A stretch of 40,371 bases of DNA from Planctomycetota bacterium (lineage in GTDB: Bacteria > Planctomycetota > Planctomycetia > Pirellulales > Pirellulaceae), in assembly GCA_029259935.1 (NCBI GenBank), contig JAJDEH010000201.1:1-40371 (forward strand). Direction: 5' to 3'. The translations under genes and the position numbers were made by a program. The number at the start of each line of letters is the position of its first letter. Positions within the stretch are counted from its first letter, which is position 1. Below, one piece after another: positions 16,001 to 24,090 of the stretch. A model generated the notes under the pieces. That model saw only the letters and a list, made by a program, of their open reading frames with translations. It did not search any database and was not told the origin of the DNA.

Positions 16001-17038
16001 GTCGACCAAAATGTTGGCGGGCTTTAGATCCCGATGGACGAGCCCGATCCGATGCGCCTCGTGAACCGCATCGCTTAGCGCCAACACGAGCCGTGCCGCG
16101 GCTCGAGGCGACAGGACGGTCGATCGAATTGTGGAATGCAACGTGCGGCCCGCGATGTATTCCATCACCATATAACAGCGGTCGTCCTCGGACCCGACAT
16201 CGTGAACTTGAACAATCGTCGGGTGGCGGATCTGGGCCGCCAAACGTGCTTCGTGCAAGAAGCGGTCGCGTTGTTCTTGGTCTTTCAATCGCCGGGGGCG
16301 CAGGACTTTGATGGCGACAAGCCGATCCAACTGAGGGTCGCGGCCCAAATACACCGATCCGAATCCGCCCGAGCCGAGCAGGGATTGCACCAGATAGCGG
16401 CCAACCTTTTCGGGCAGCTTGGCTCGAATGTCGTGGATCGTCACGTCCTCGGCCGACAGCATCGTCATCGGATCATCGACTTCGGCAAGCCTTGGCGAAT
16501 CGGGTTCGTCATCGACCAAAATCACGTCCGACGGATTCGACGAAAACGAAGGCTCGGGCCCCGCCAATTGCCGATCGATTTCCGCCAGCGCCGCTTCCAA
16601 CTGTTTGGCCAAGTTGGTGAACCGCTTCCAGTATTCTCGATGGCTGGGCGCGTCGCCCCAGCGGTGGCGGACCCGATATTCCTCGGCCAGCAATTCCACG
16701 GAAACGGCTAATTCTGGCAGGGCCGCCACGTAGTCTTCGATCAGCCACATCGAGGGCGGGCGCGTGTCCGATAGCTTGTCAGTATCGCTAGCGTCCTTGG
16801 AAGGAGCCTCTTGCAATTTGTCGCCTAACTGCCAACGCCGTTCCAAGTCGATCTTGACGACTTCCTTGAGCGCCGTGGCCCGGGCGGCGGTGTCTAGTTT
16901 GTGGAGAGAGGTCGCCGCGAATTGCGGCAGATCGGGCGCGGGCTGGTCGTTCCAAACCAGTTCGAACTGGCACAAGACCTGTTCAACTTCTTGTTCCATC
17001 CATTTGGATGGATCTTGGCCTGACTTTTCCGCTCGCAT
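13013..17038 (-). CDS. Ser/Thr protein kinase fused to a STAND (NB-ARC-like) ATPase and TPR repeats
   Basis: This 1341-residue cytoplasmic signalling protein has an N-terminal region of about 210 residues with no recognised domain. A complete Hanks-type kinase follows: Gly-rich loop GSGGFG at 222-227, Lys244 in VAIKVL, HRDLKPAN from 335 and DFG at 355-357. A nucleotide-binding STAND domain starts near FVGRQRER (523). It has Walker A GFGGLGKS at 549-556, Walker B LLLILD near 620 and a sensor-like TSRSPL. From about 1000 onward lie TPR-type repeats (for example AIDCYQEAEATTREIG, ALECFETAEQLNREMG and ALQCLQEAERLNRQIE). The design suggests ligand sensing by TPRs, ATP-gated switching and phosphorylation output. 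Start ATG 17038. It lies 95 bases downstream of an ECF sigma gene in the same direction and is probably co-transcribed. Residues for activity are intact; targets are unknown. Confidence 0.93.
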   Translation of the reverse strand: MRAEKSGQDPSKWMEQEVEQVLCQFELVWNDQPAPDLPQFAATSLHKLDTAARATALKEVVKIDLERRWQLGDKLQEAPSKDASDTDKLSDTRPPSMWLIEDYVAALPELAVSVELLAEEYRVRHRWGDAPSHREYWKRFTNLAKQLEAALAEIDRQLAGPEPSFSSNPSDVILVDDEPDSPRLAEVDDPMTMLSAEDVTIHDIRAKLPEKVGRYLVQSLLGSGGFGSVYLGRDPQLDRLVAIKVLRPRRLKDQEQRDRFLHEARLAAQIRHPTIVQVHDVGSEDDRCYMVMEYIAGRTLHSTIRSTVLSPRAAARLVLALSDAVHEAHRIGLVHRDLKPANILVDVEGRPYITDFGLAIHENDQRRGAGEVAGTPVYMAPEQVRGESHLQDGRTDIWALGVMLYEMLCGRQPFTANKVDLLFDEITDRDPKPPRQVDDAIPAELERICLRCLSKDMADRYTTGKDLASDLREFLDAKKSDDASLSVGNESRAPSSSFGDAGLWNLLANLGTNTNLPRRSNQFVGRQRERREIVELLRENSAGCLTLTGFGGLGKSRLAMEVGAELLDELPGGCWWIELERATTAPEIAQALLKPFEVPLSGKQDVIDLVDGVLQYREPLLLILDNFEQTVEHAAATVGFWRSRSPHVRFLVTSRSPLSIEGERRYELEPLRAPKQVAATDSVEHCGQFESVQLFVERAQEVDNAFQLNESNARDIAEICNQLDGIPLALELAASRIAVLKPAQLLKRLDQKLQLLKSSRRDLASRQQTLEGTIDWSYNLLAEHEQDALLQVCVLPGTFSLEAAEDIVDLSPFSDAAPIIDVVQKLRSNCLLRVVDAPQELRYDIYRSIREYGQQKLLREHTPEATTALRDRATNYLLRYARQWDQAISSPDGGEALDRMFAEIDNIHAVQDWALESGDQETATEAMLLLVGTMTRRGITEEYCRRLDRCDPPTDEQRAQLLTARSKAWRATGSWDEAAAAAQQAVKLCQTREDSKTKVEALLQCGKMYSLRGEALRASNRIDEAESMARRLGLDHLVSTAMASRGFVEWQRGHVDSALDYYNQAAKFARRIGDPGMQALITLRRGQALARRGSLEEAMSCFVEAEVAARHLGDRHIVYLALSGKGMVFSERGDYLAAIDCYQEAEATTREIGEKRGIAVNVSNRGLAMTDLGNYEVALECFETAEQLNREMGTLAGIALNLGNRGAALGAMEQYDAALQCLQEAERLNRQIENRMLIAMNLGDQGCVLQRQGKPQDAQAALSRAIELLIEVDMESSQEHFIYLTAHAIVEAELGNQARARDLAQYAQELASKLNLSESHPRIRTRQAMASLRGCLAREAD

Positions 17039-17133
17039 GGTGGTGAGAGGCGCGTAGGTTGCAGTGGTCGGTGTGAACAGGACGAGAGGGGCCGTCCGAG
17101 GGTTCCGAAATCGGAAACTCGAATGCTGCTATT

Positions 17134-17724
17134 TTAGTCGTCCGCGTTGTGGCTGGCCATCCGAGCATCCAGATGGACTTTTACCTTGTCAAGAACGCGG
17201 CGGACCGTCCGTTCCGACATGGAAACATCCTCGGCGATTTCGTCCAAGCGGTAGCCGGCGAGGCGCAATTCCACGATCCGCTTTTGGAAATCCTCCAGAT
17301 CCCTGGTCAGCAGCGCCACTTCGTCCATCAGGCCGAGTACGTCAGCGGGCAAGGGTTCCGCGGAAATCGCCTGCGGCTGATATTGGCCTTCGGGCCCGTC
17401 AAAGGCGCTCTGTTCCATATCGACGCCTCGCTTTTTCGCCGTGTTCAGTTCCACCTTGCGACGGATCTTATTGACGGTGATCGCGGCAAGCAAACTCCAA
17501 AGTTCGCCCTCTTCGTCAATTTCGTAGCGGCCGCGGCGCGCGTGTTCGAAGAAACTGCGAAAAACGGATTGCACGACATCTTCGGGATCGATGCGGCGGG
17601 CCAGTTTCGTCGACAGACGATTGTGCGCCACCCGGATTAGACGATTGACGTACCGCTTGAAGAGAACTTCCGCGGCTTCGTCGTCGCCCGCTCGAAACAT
17701 TTCGACCAGTTTTGCCGAGTCCAC
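17134..17724 (-). CDS. ECF-type sigma factor upstream of kinase gene
   Basis: This sigma-70-family factor of the planctomycete ECF type has about 196 residues. Region 2 covers about 10-90, with EVLFKRYVNRLIRVA, then ARRIDPEDVVQSVFRSFFEHAR and LWSLLAAITVNKIRRK. Region 4 (about 135-190) has a clear helix-turn-helix: LAGYRLDEIAEDVSMSERTV with RRVLDKVKVHL. I prefer GTG 17724 as start because AAAGG sits 7 bases upstream and region 2 follows. A GTG at 17811 would add 29 residues of unlikely composition. No anti-sigma gene is nearby. The adjacent kinase-STAND protein is the natural regulator, since planctomycetes often pair ECF factors with Ser/Thr kinases; the specific link here is inference. Confidence 0.88.
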   Translation of the reverse strand: MDSAKLVEMFRAGDDEAAEVLFKRYVNRLIRVAHNRLSTKLARRIDPEDVVQSVFRSFFEHARRGRYEIDEEGELWSLLAAITVNKIRRKVELNTAKKRGVDMEQSAFDGPEGQYQPQAISAEPLPADVLGLMDEVALLTRDLEDFQKRIVELRLAGYRLDEIAEDVSMSERTVRRVLDKVKVHLDARMASHNADD

Positions 17725-18085
17725 TGCTGTGCCTTTGACGTTCGGATGCGAATCATGCTGCCATTGGCGGGCCTCCCGTCGAAATCCCCCGGGCCACCAA
17801 TGAGAAAACACCTTGGCTAAGTCTACATCGCACCTAGTGACGCCGCAATGTAAACGGATTTCAAGCGAAGACGGGCGGCCACCGGCGCGGCAACAGTCTT
17901 GACGATTATGCGGAAGATGATGTTGCCGCGCCGCGCGCGTGTCGTTTCGCGATTCCCCGCGTCGCGACCGCGACGAGCATTTGGCCAGCGCGGTGGTGAG
18001 CTAGGCTTGAAGCGGAAGCTGGCAACCGGATCAAGGCCGTTGCTGACGCTACTCCCTCCGCACTTCCACGCCGGATGGTTCTTCG
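17725..18085. other. Divergent intergenic region, no feature recognised
   Basis: About 360 bases between the sigma factor start and the alpha/beta hydrolase. An alternative upstream start for the sigma gene (GTG 17811) lies inside. No repeat or convincing promoter consensus was seen. Confidence 0.35.
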
Positions 18086-19345
18086 ATGCGATTGCGATCC
18101 GTGCTACTGAAGCTCTTTCAAGGGTTGCTTTACGCGATCGTGGCGGCCGCTTTTTACAGGCTGACCGACAGCACGTTTCTCTGGCTCTGCATCAGCGTCG
18201 GAACGATCTCGCTGCTGGAGCGTGGTTGCTTTCAGGTCGTTTGCCAAACGACACGTCATCAGGCCGTCACCTGCTTCGCCAAGTACTCGGCGGTGCTGCT
18301 GCTGGGCGCGGTGGGCGCGGTCTGTATTTGGGGATCGGCCCTGTCATGGTCCGAGACGATTCATATCGGACTGATGCCGGCATTGATGATTGCCGCATTG
18401 GACTTGATCGCGGACTTGGCCCACCGCGCTCGACAATGCATATCACCAGATAGTCGGATCAAGCAACGCCCAACATGGAACTATGTTTTCGCGGGTCTTA
18501 TCGTGATGGGGCTAATTGTTATTGCGCCGGTTGTTTCAACGGTGCATCTGATTCACCGCTTGCCGTCGCACTCGCCCGCGGACTTGAATCTGCCATTCGA
18601 GGAAGTCGCTCTAACCACCGCCGACCGAGTTCGCCTCGCCGGCTGGTACATACCGGCGGCGGAACCGCGTGGAGTGGTGATCTTCTGTCATGGACACGGA
18701 GCCCATCGCGGACAGGTGTTGGGAATGCTCGACACATTTGTCCAGTCGAATCTGGACGTTCTGGCATTCGACTTTCGCGGTCACGGCGCCAGTCACGGAC
18801 ACACGCTGACTTTTGGCCATCGCGAAGTGGAAGACGTCATCGCGGCCCATGAATTGGCCAGGCGGCGGCTGCCCGGTAAGCCTGTCTTTCTTGTTGGCGT
18901 TTCCTACGGTGCTTCGGTGACCCTGCAAGCGCTGCCTCGGCTGCCCGATGTGCATGGCGCCTGGGTGGAAGCTCCCTTTAGCCGCTTTTCCAACGTGGCG
19001 GAACACAAGTTCTCACGGGTGCCCCCGGCAATTGCCCGACCGATGTTGTCGGTCTGCTACTTGGTGACCTGGATGGATTGCGGATTTTGGCCACAGCAAA
19101 TCAATCCCATTGAGAAACTCAACGACGTGCGGACTCCGATCGCTTTTGTGCATGGCCGCAAGGATGAACTGGTTCCGTTTCGTGAAGGCGAATTATTGTA
19201 TGCAAGCTACCGCGGGCCGAAGGAGTGCTTTTGGGTAGAAGACGCGAACCATTTCAGCCTGTTTTCAAACACTCGATCGGAATACCAAAGCCGGCTCTCG
19301 GCGTTTTTGGAAGGCCGGTTGTCGGCGGCCACAAGGTCCGATTGA
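18086..19345 (+). CDS. Membrane-anchored alpha/beta hydrolase
   Basis: This 419-residue protein has four or five hydrophobic helices in its first 155 residues (around 8-45, 68-90, 95-113 and 132-153). A complete alpha/beta-hydrolase domain follows from about 172. Catalytic landmarks are the oxyanion motif CHGHGAHRG near 201, the nucleophile elbow GVSYGAS with Ser273, an acid in HGRKDELVP, and the His in EDANHFSLF. The hydrolase should face either side of the membrane next to the anchor; the substrate is probably an ester or peptide but cannot be named. Start ATG 18086. The next gene, on the same strand, begins about 140 bases downstream. The anchor-plus-hydrolase layout resembles the BAAT/YqkD-like group. 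Confidence 0.85.
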   Translation: MRLRSVLLKLFQGLLYAIVAAAFYRLTDSTFLWLCISVGTISLLERGCFQVVCQTTRHQAVTCFAKYSAVLLLGAVGAVCIWGSALSWSETIHIGLMPALMIAALDLIADLAHRARQCISPDSRIKQRPTWNYVFAGLIVMGLIVIAPVVSTVHLIHRLPSHSPADLNLPFEEVALTTADRVRLAGWYIPAAEPRGVVIFCHGHGAHRGQVLGMLDTFVQSNLDVLAFDFRGHGASHGHTLTFGHREVEDVIAAHELARRRLPGKPVFLVGVSYGASVTLQALPRLPDVHGAWVEAPFSRFSNVAEHKFSRVPPAIARPMLSVCYLVTWMDCGFWPQQINPIEKLNDVRTPIAFVHGRKDELVPFREGELLYASYRGPKECFWVEDANHFSLFSNTRSEYQSRLSAFLEGRLSAATRSD

Positions 19346-19484
19346 CACGCCGGGCCAATTCGCGATTTATCCATCTAGCAGGACCGCGCCGCGTCAAATT
19401 GCCGCTTGACGGTCAGCAGGGGCTTTCTACACTTTATCGTGTCTCTTCGATCCTCGCCGCTAAACCGGCAAAAGAGTGAACGGC

Positions 19485-20624
19485 ATGTCATCATCCACTG
19501 AAACCGAGCAACCAACGGACGATTCCGCCAAGCCCAGCTTGCCCGACGATGTGCTGCCGCCCGTGGAAGCACCCACGGCGGGATTCATTCTGCAGTTGTT
19601 CTTCATCCCCATGATCATCGTGGCCATTATCGTCATGGTGTGGATGATGTTTAGCTGGCTGGCTCATATGGGTAGCAATCCTCGGGATCTGGTCAAGAAA
19701 CTGGAAGCGGGCGATGACGCCGCCTGGCAACGGGCCGGCACGCTGGCCGATATGCTCCGGACCCGAGAGCACTTGAAGTACGACGTGGAACTAGCGGCCG
19801 CGCTGTCTGGAATCCTGGACCGCGAAATTGCCAAAGGGGGCACCGAGAAGAACGCCAATCAAAATCAAATCCACCTGCGGATTTATCTGTGCCGCGCGCT
19901 GGGCGAGTTTCAAGTTCCCTCTGTGTTGCCGTCGCTGCTCAACGCGGCCCGCACCGAACGCGACGCCTCGAATATCGAGCCTCCTGATCCGCGCCAACCG
20001 CCCACGCTGACCGAACTGCACGTCCGCCGCACCGCGCTGGAAGCCTTAGCCATCGCCATCAGCAACTGGGGGGCCGAGGACTACCGTGACAATTCCGGAT
20101 TGCTGGAAGTGCTGATCGACGCATCGAAGGGCCGTGGCGCAAGCTCTGCCGATGAAACGCTTCGCCGAGAACTTCGATCAACCGCCGCTTACACTTTGGG
20201 CGTACTGGGCGGCGAAACGGCCTTGGATCGGCTGGCGGTGATGGTCGGCGTGCCCGATGATCGGCGGTATCCGGGAGATTCTTATGCCAACGCCCGCTTC
20301 AACGCGGCGACCGGTCTGGCCCGTCACGGCGATCTGCGCGCGGTGCCCGAATTGGTCTACATGCTGGACCCGGACAACGATGAAATCGTGGAGACGGAAG
20401 AGTACGAATCGAGCAAGTCATTCAAGCGTTCGCTTGTCATTACTAGCGGCATTCAAGCCATAGAAATGCTGATCGAAAACAACAACGAGGCGGATCTTCA
20501 ACCGCTGGAAGAAGCGCTGAAGAAGCTGGCCGAATCCGATTCACCAATCAGCGTGCGGACTCGAGCTAAAGAGACGCTACATCGGTTGCAGGAACGTGCA
20601 TCAGCGGTTGCCGGCAAGTCCTAA
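19485..20624 (+). CDS. Single-pass membrane protein with HEAT-like repeats
   Basis: The N terminus is polar, followed by one strong transmembrane helix at about 29-52 (FILQLFFIPMIIVAIIVMVW). A soluble region of about 320 residues follows, with helical HEAT-like units such as LRIYLCRALGEFQVPSVLPS, TAAYTLGVLGGETALDRLAV and ARFNAATGLARHGDLRAVPE. HEAT repeats act as protein-binding scaffolds; the partner is unknown. ATG 19485 is the preferred start; GTG 19476 is the alternative and adds only three residues. The gene's 3' end overlaps the convergent sulfatase gene by 24 bases. Confidence 0.85.
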   Translation: MSSSTETEQPTDDSAKPSLPDDVLPPVEAPTAGFILQLFFIPMIIVAIIVMVWMMFSWLAHMGSNPRDLVKKLEAGDDAAWQRAGTLADMLRTREHLKYDVELAAALSGILDREIAKGGTEKNANQNQIHLRIYLCRALGEFQVPSVLPSLLNAARTERDASNIEPPDPRQPPTLTELHVRRTALEALAIAISNWGAEDYRDNSGLLEVLIDASKGRGASSADETLRRELRSTAAYTLGVLGGETALDRLAVMVGVPDDRRYPGDSYANARFNAATGLARHGDLRAVPELVYMLDPDNDEIVETEEYESSKSFKRSLVITSGIQAIEMLIENNNEADLQPLEEALKKLAESDSPISVRTRAKETLHRLQERASAVAGKS

Positions 20625-22001
20625 CGCCTGCTTTTCTTCAAGCGTCCACCAGTCGTTAATCGCCCCGCTCAACTGCTGCACGACCTTGGGATTTTGCTTG
20701 GCCAGATTCTTGGTTTCGTGCGGATCGGCGAGCAGGTCGAAGAGTTGCGGCTGCCGGGGCCGGCCGGCATGGACCGCTTGGTAGCGTCCGATCTTGCCAT
20801 CGTAGGTCAGCAGCAACTTCCAACGGCCCTTAATGCACCAGCGATATAACAAACTCTGTTCCGGGTCGTCGATATTTGCAATGTCATGGGCGAAACTCTC
20901 ACCAAAGATCGTGTCGCGCTTGGCCGGCTGTCCGCAGCAATAGTCCAGCAAATTCACGCCGCTCATTTGCTCGGTTGCTTTTAGGCCGCAGGCAGCCAGA
21001 ATCGTGGGGGCCAAGTCAATGCTGCTCACCAGTGCTTTGTCGTCTTGCATCGGTTTAATCTTGCCCGGCCAGCTAAGCATGATCGGGGTTCGCGTGCCGC
21101 CGTCGTAGGGCGACTGCTTTGACTTGGGAGCGAACTGAGACCGCCATCCTTGGGGAATCTCCATGCCGGGCACGCGTTGAATCCAGCCGTTGTCGGTCAC
21201 ATAAACGATCAAAGTATTTTCGCGCAGGTCTTTCTTATCCAAATAGTCAATCAACTGACCGCACGTTTCGTCGAACCAGTCGCACATCGCATAGTAGCGG
21301 GCCAGTTGGACGGGCCGTCCGTCCGCTTTGTATTTGTCCAAGATTCTTTTGGGAGGATTGTGGGGCGTATGTGGCAGGAACGGCGCGTACCACAGGAAAA
21401 ACGGCTTTTCACCCGCCTCGTCAATGAAATCGAAAACGGGCTGCATTCCCTGGCGGCCGATTTTCAAGCCTTCGTCGCCGTGGCGCCCGCCCCGCTTGGG
21501 ATCGCCGTGCGTCATGCCCGCCGTGAATCCGGCTCTTTTGAAATTCCCTTCCCACCATTTTCCGCTTTGATGGCTGACATAGCCTTGCTTGCCAAGCAAC
21601 TTGGGCAGCGTGGGATGGTCGTCGATATGCGCGATGAGTTGATTCCGCAAGACCTGGTATTGCGGACTGCCCCGGCCCTGCTTTGGGTCCGCGGGAATCG
21701 CCGGATCATTGCCGCTGATTTTATGCTCATGAGGATAGAGTCCGTTAATCATGGTGGCCAGCGACGGCCGGCACAACGCGGTCGGAACATAGCCGCGCGT
21801 GAAGACGGCACTTTGACGAGCGAGCCGGTCGAGGTTGGGCGTCTTGATAGCCTCGTGTCCCATGAACCCGTAATCGGTCCAAGTCTGATCATCGGAAATG
21901 ATCATCACGACGTTGGGCCGTGCGTCGTCAGCGGCGACGGCCGAGCCAACGAAAATGCACGATACGAATAGACTCAAGATTCCAACCAACAACAATCGCA
22001 T
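20601..22001 (-). CDS. Secreted sulfatase (arylsulfatase-type)
   Basis: This member of the formylglycine-dependent sulfatase family would release sulfate from sulfated glycans outside the cytoplasm. A signal peptide occupies residues 1-23 (ending SAVAADD), followed by the metal-binding start RPNVVMIISDDQTWTDYG. The site Cys77-Arg-Pro-Ser-Leu81 corresponds to the C-x-P-S-R modification motif, but Leu replaces the usual Arg. Other family features are present: a catalytic-region stretch PFFLWYAPFLPHTPHNPP, then VYVTDNG and GGTRTPIMLSWPG. ATG 22001 has AGGAG 7 bases upstream; an upstream TTG/ATG-less extension is unlikely. Length 466 residues, normal for the family. It overlaps the HEAT gene tail-to-tail. 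Whether it is activated depends on how the maturase tolerates Leu. Confidence 0.92.
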   Translation of the reverse strand: MRLLLVGILSLFVSCIFVGSAVAADDARPNVVMIISDDQTWTDYGFMGHEAIKTPNLDRLARQSAVFTRGYVPTALCRPSLATMINGLYPHEHKISGNDPAIPADPKQGRGSPQYQVLRNQLIAHIDDHPTLPKLLGKQGYVSHQSGKWWEGNFKRAGFTAGMTHGDPKRGGRHGDEGLKIGRQGMQPVFDFIDEAGEKPFFLWYAPFLPHTPHNPPKRILDKYKADGRPVQLARYYAMCDWFDETCGQLIDYLDKKDLRENTLIVYVTDNGWIQRVPGMEIPQGWRSQFAPKSKQSPYDGGTRTPIMLSWPGKIKPMQDDKALVSSIDLAPTILAACGLKATEQMSGVNLLDYCCGQPAKRDTIFGESFAHDIANIDDPEQSLLYRWCIKGRWKLLLTYDGKIGRYQAVHAGRPRQPQLFDLLADPHETKNLAKQNPKVVQQLSGAINDWWTLEEKQALGLAGNR

Positions 22002-22038
22002 GACGAAGCTCCTAAAGCGGCATAGCCGCAACCAAATA

Positions 22039-22200
22039 CGAAATCCGAATCTCGAAATCCGAAACAAACTCGAAATTCAAAGGTTCAAATGAAGAACGAG
22101 CAGGCCGGACCGAGGAGCAAAGCGACGACGTTCCGGCATCCACGATTTCAGGGGACTGCCGGAGCAGCGCTTCGCTTGATCCGGCCTACACAAGTGGTTC
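22039..22200. repeat. Repeat-rich intergenic segment
   Basis: CGAAATCCGAA occurs at 22039-22049 and 22053-22063, with a partial third copy at 22071. A segment with partly self-complementary CCGGA/TCCGG boxes follows (about 22107-22187). It separates the sulfatase start from the PQQ-propeller gene end. It looks like dispersed-repeat debris; no coding function is supported. Confidence 0.45.
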
Positions 22201-22212
22201 TTGAACAGGCTC

Positions 22213-23490
22213 CTAGGATGACTTGCCGCCGACTGAAATCAAATGCGAATAAGTGCGAATATAGAGCCGTCCGCCCGAGACAGCCGGGGTCGATCGGGTA
22301 GGTTCGCCCAGTTCGTTTTTGGCCAGCAGCTTGTATTCATCTTCCGCGGCGAACACAAACACGATGCCATTTTCATCCACGATGAATATCCGGTCATCGA
22401 TCCGCACTGAAGATCCTGAAAACGCGCCGCCCGTCCGCCTCGACCAGTGAATTTTTCCAGTCGCGGCATCAACGCAACTTGCAAAGCCTTTGTCGTAGAT
22501 GAAGAACACCAGACCGTCCTTGGCCACGTAGCAGGGAACGTAAGGCGCTTTGAACTCACCGCTGTTCTTGATCTTGTAGGCCACTTCGGCCTTCTTGCCC
22601 GGCCGCACGGCGACGATATAGTTTCCGGAATAAGCACCCGATCCCGTGCTACCAAAAATCAAACCCTTCACCTGAATCGGAGACGCCACGGTTCGCATTT
22701 CGAACAGGCCGTCATTGAGCGCCCAGTTTTGTTCGCCCGTCTTGGGGTCCAGGCTGAACATGCCATTTCCGGTACTCGTGCAAACGAGTTCGGGTTTGCT
22801 CTTGGCGTCGGCTTGATAAATGAACGGCACCGAGTAACAGACATTCATGCTCTTCAGCGGCACGGTCCACACTTCGTCGCCCGTCTTCCGATTGAATGCC
22901 ATCATGCGGCTCTCGCCGGGTTCTTCGCCCTTCTTCAGTTGGTTGGCCTGTTGCGAGTTGTGCAAGATCACCAGATCTTCGTACACGATGGGCGACGTGC
23001 CGAAGCCGTGCTGACTTTGCCAGGGGCCCAGGTCCTTGCTCCAAACTTCCTTGCCCTCATGATCGAAGGCTTTGAACAACGTCTCCTTGGGAGTTGACCA
23101 GGCGATGTAAACCCGTTCTTCGTCGACCGCGGGCGTACACGAAGCGAAGCTGCTTCGCGTGTGCAGATGATGCGATTCCGACTTATATTCGCGAACCCAC
23201 CGCCGCGACCCATCCGCCGCGTTGATGCAAACGACATAACGAGTGGCGGTGTCCGGATCGGCGCTCAACAAAAAGACCTTGTCACCCCACACCACCGGCG
23301 ATGAATGCCCTTGTCCCGGCAACTTCACTTTCCAGTTGAAATCCGCCTCGCTGAACTTGGTGGGAATGTTCTTTCCCTTGCCAACGCCCGTTCCGTTGGG
23401 TCCGTGAAAGCGAGTCCACTCTTGTGCGATAGCCAGGCTGCTTGTTAACAGGCATACGACAAGTGACAGACGCAAGGTTCGAGAATACAT
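22213..23490 (-). CDS. Secreted PQQ-like beta-propeller repeat protein
   Basis: A signal peptide covers the first 20 or so residues (MYSRTLRLSLVVCLLTSSLA). The rest is a beta propeller of PQQ-type repeats. The recurring unit has a trailing Trp and an acidic turn: INAADGSRRWVREY, FDHEGKEVWSKDL, FNRKTGDEVWTVPL, LDPKTGEQNWALND and VDAATGKIHWSRRT. The protein starts with EWTRFHGPNGTG, typical of planctomycete members. Such propellers act as scaffolds or, in related enzymes, bind pyrroloquinoline quinone; no dehydrogenase-specific motif is present. ATG 23490 is chosen because the signal peptide starts there and CAGGAA lies about 8 bases upstream; a TTG at 23532 is less likely. Its role is probably extracellular; the ligand is unknown. 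Confidence 0.9.
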   Translation of the reverse strand: MYSRTLRLSLVVCLLTSSLAIAQEWTRFHGPNGTGVGKGKNIPTKFSEADFNWKVKLPGQGHSSPVVWGDKVFLLSADPDTATRYVVCINAADGSRRWVREYKSESHHLHTRSSFASCTPAVDEERVYIAWSTPKETLFKAFDHEGKEVWSKDLGPWQSQHGFGTSPIVYEDLVILHNSQQANQLKKGEEPGESRMMAFNRKTGDEVWTVPLKSMNVCYSVPFIYQADAKSKPELVCTSTGNGMFSLDPKTGEQNWALNDGLFEMRTVASPIQVKGLIFGSTGSGAYSGNYIVAVRPGKKAEVAYKIKNSGEFKAPYVPCYVAKDGLVFFIYDKGFASCVDAATGKIHWSRRTGGAFSGSSVRIDDRIFIVDENGIVFVFAAEDEYKLLAKNELGEPTRSTPAVSGGRLYIRTYSHLISVGGKSS

Positions 23491-23640
23491 GTGGCGATTT
23501 CCTGGCAGGATGGTGTGGAGGAGGTCGGTCAATCCGTGTTCAGTGAGTCATGGAAATGTTCAGCAATCCATGAAAAGATGGTAACCAAGAATGAGCCCGA
23601 TCGCCAGTCTCGGACGTGGCGGCGTGGGCTGCGTCACAGT

Positions 23641-23667
23641 GGCAAAGTCGCTGTTCGCTCCGCGAAC
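23641..23667 (-). repeat. Dispersed palindromic repeat, copy 4
   Basis: On the minus strand, GTTCGCGGAGCGAAC at 23653-23667 is followed by AGCGACTTTGCC. It lies about 150 bases upstream of the PQQ-propeller gene start and at the edge of the repeat island. Confidence 0.7.
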
Positions 23668-23892
23668 ACGGCGTCTCCTTCTTGGGTCCCGCGCCAAGCG
23701 GGGCAATCGCGCGAGTGTAACATACACGATTTTGCCAAGCATCCTGTTGTCTCTTCTCCTAAAAGATGTTGTTGTAAGGCGTTACACGCGGCGTCGCCCC
23801 GAATCGGTGTTCGCCGCGCGGCAAAAACGTTTGCAAAGTGGCAACAGCTTTTGCCGCGGCGATACGGATCTCTATCGCCAGCCCCTCTGGTC

Positions 23893-23952
23893 CTCCCCCT
23901 TTTTCAAGGGGGAGTTAGAGGGGGTCGTTTGTCGCGTCTCTATTCAAACTCA
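23893..23952. repeat. Outer inverted repeat, left arm
   Basis: This arm of about 60 bases is the reverse complement, at an estimated 85-90% identity, of 25011-25070. It contains the palindrome CCCCCTTTTTCAAGGGGG. Together the arms enclose the truncated TIR-like gene. Confidence 0.7.
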
Positions 23953-23968
23953 ACTCAAGAGAAAACTG

Positions 23969-24000
23969 AATATCGAATATCGAACACGGAATAATGAAGG
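23969..24000. repeat. Inner inverted repeat, left arm
   Basis: This 32-base stretch is an exact reverse complement of 24745-24776. It begins AATATCGAATATCG and ends with AATAATGAAGG. It lies within the frame of the truncated TIR-like gene near its 3' end. Confidence 0.8.
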
Positions 24001-24009
24001 GTGAAGGAA

Positions 24010-24028
24010 GAATGAAACGCAAAGACGC
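24010..24028. repeat. Short inverted repeat, left arm
   Basis: GAATGAAACGCAAAGACGC matches, with one extra base, the reverse complement of the right arm at 24091-24108. The pair frames 62 bases that are themselves rich in GCGTC/GACGC words. Confidence 0.65.
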
Positions 24029-24090
24029 GGTGGCGCAAAGATGCAAAGAAGATCACAAAACACCTGCCTCCTTCGCGTCTCCGCGTCATG

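Noticed and set aside
21150..21971. Plus-strand open frame (273 codons) opposite the sulfatase gene
   Set aside because: Antisense shadow of a clear family member.
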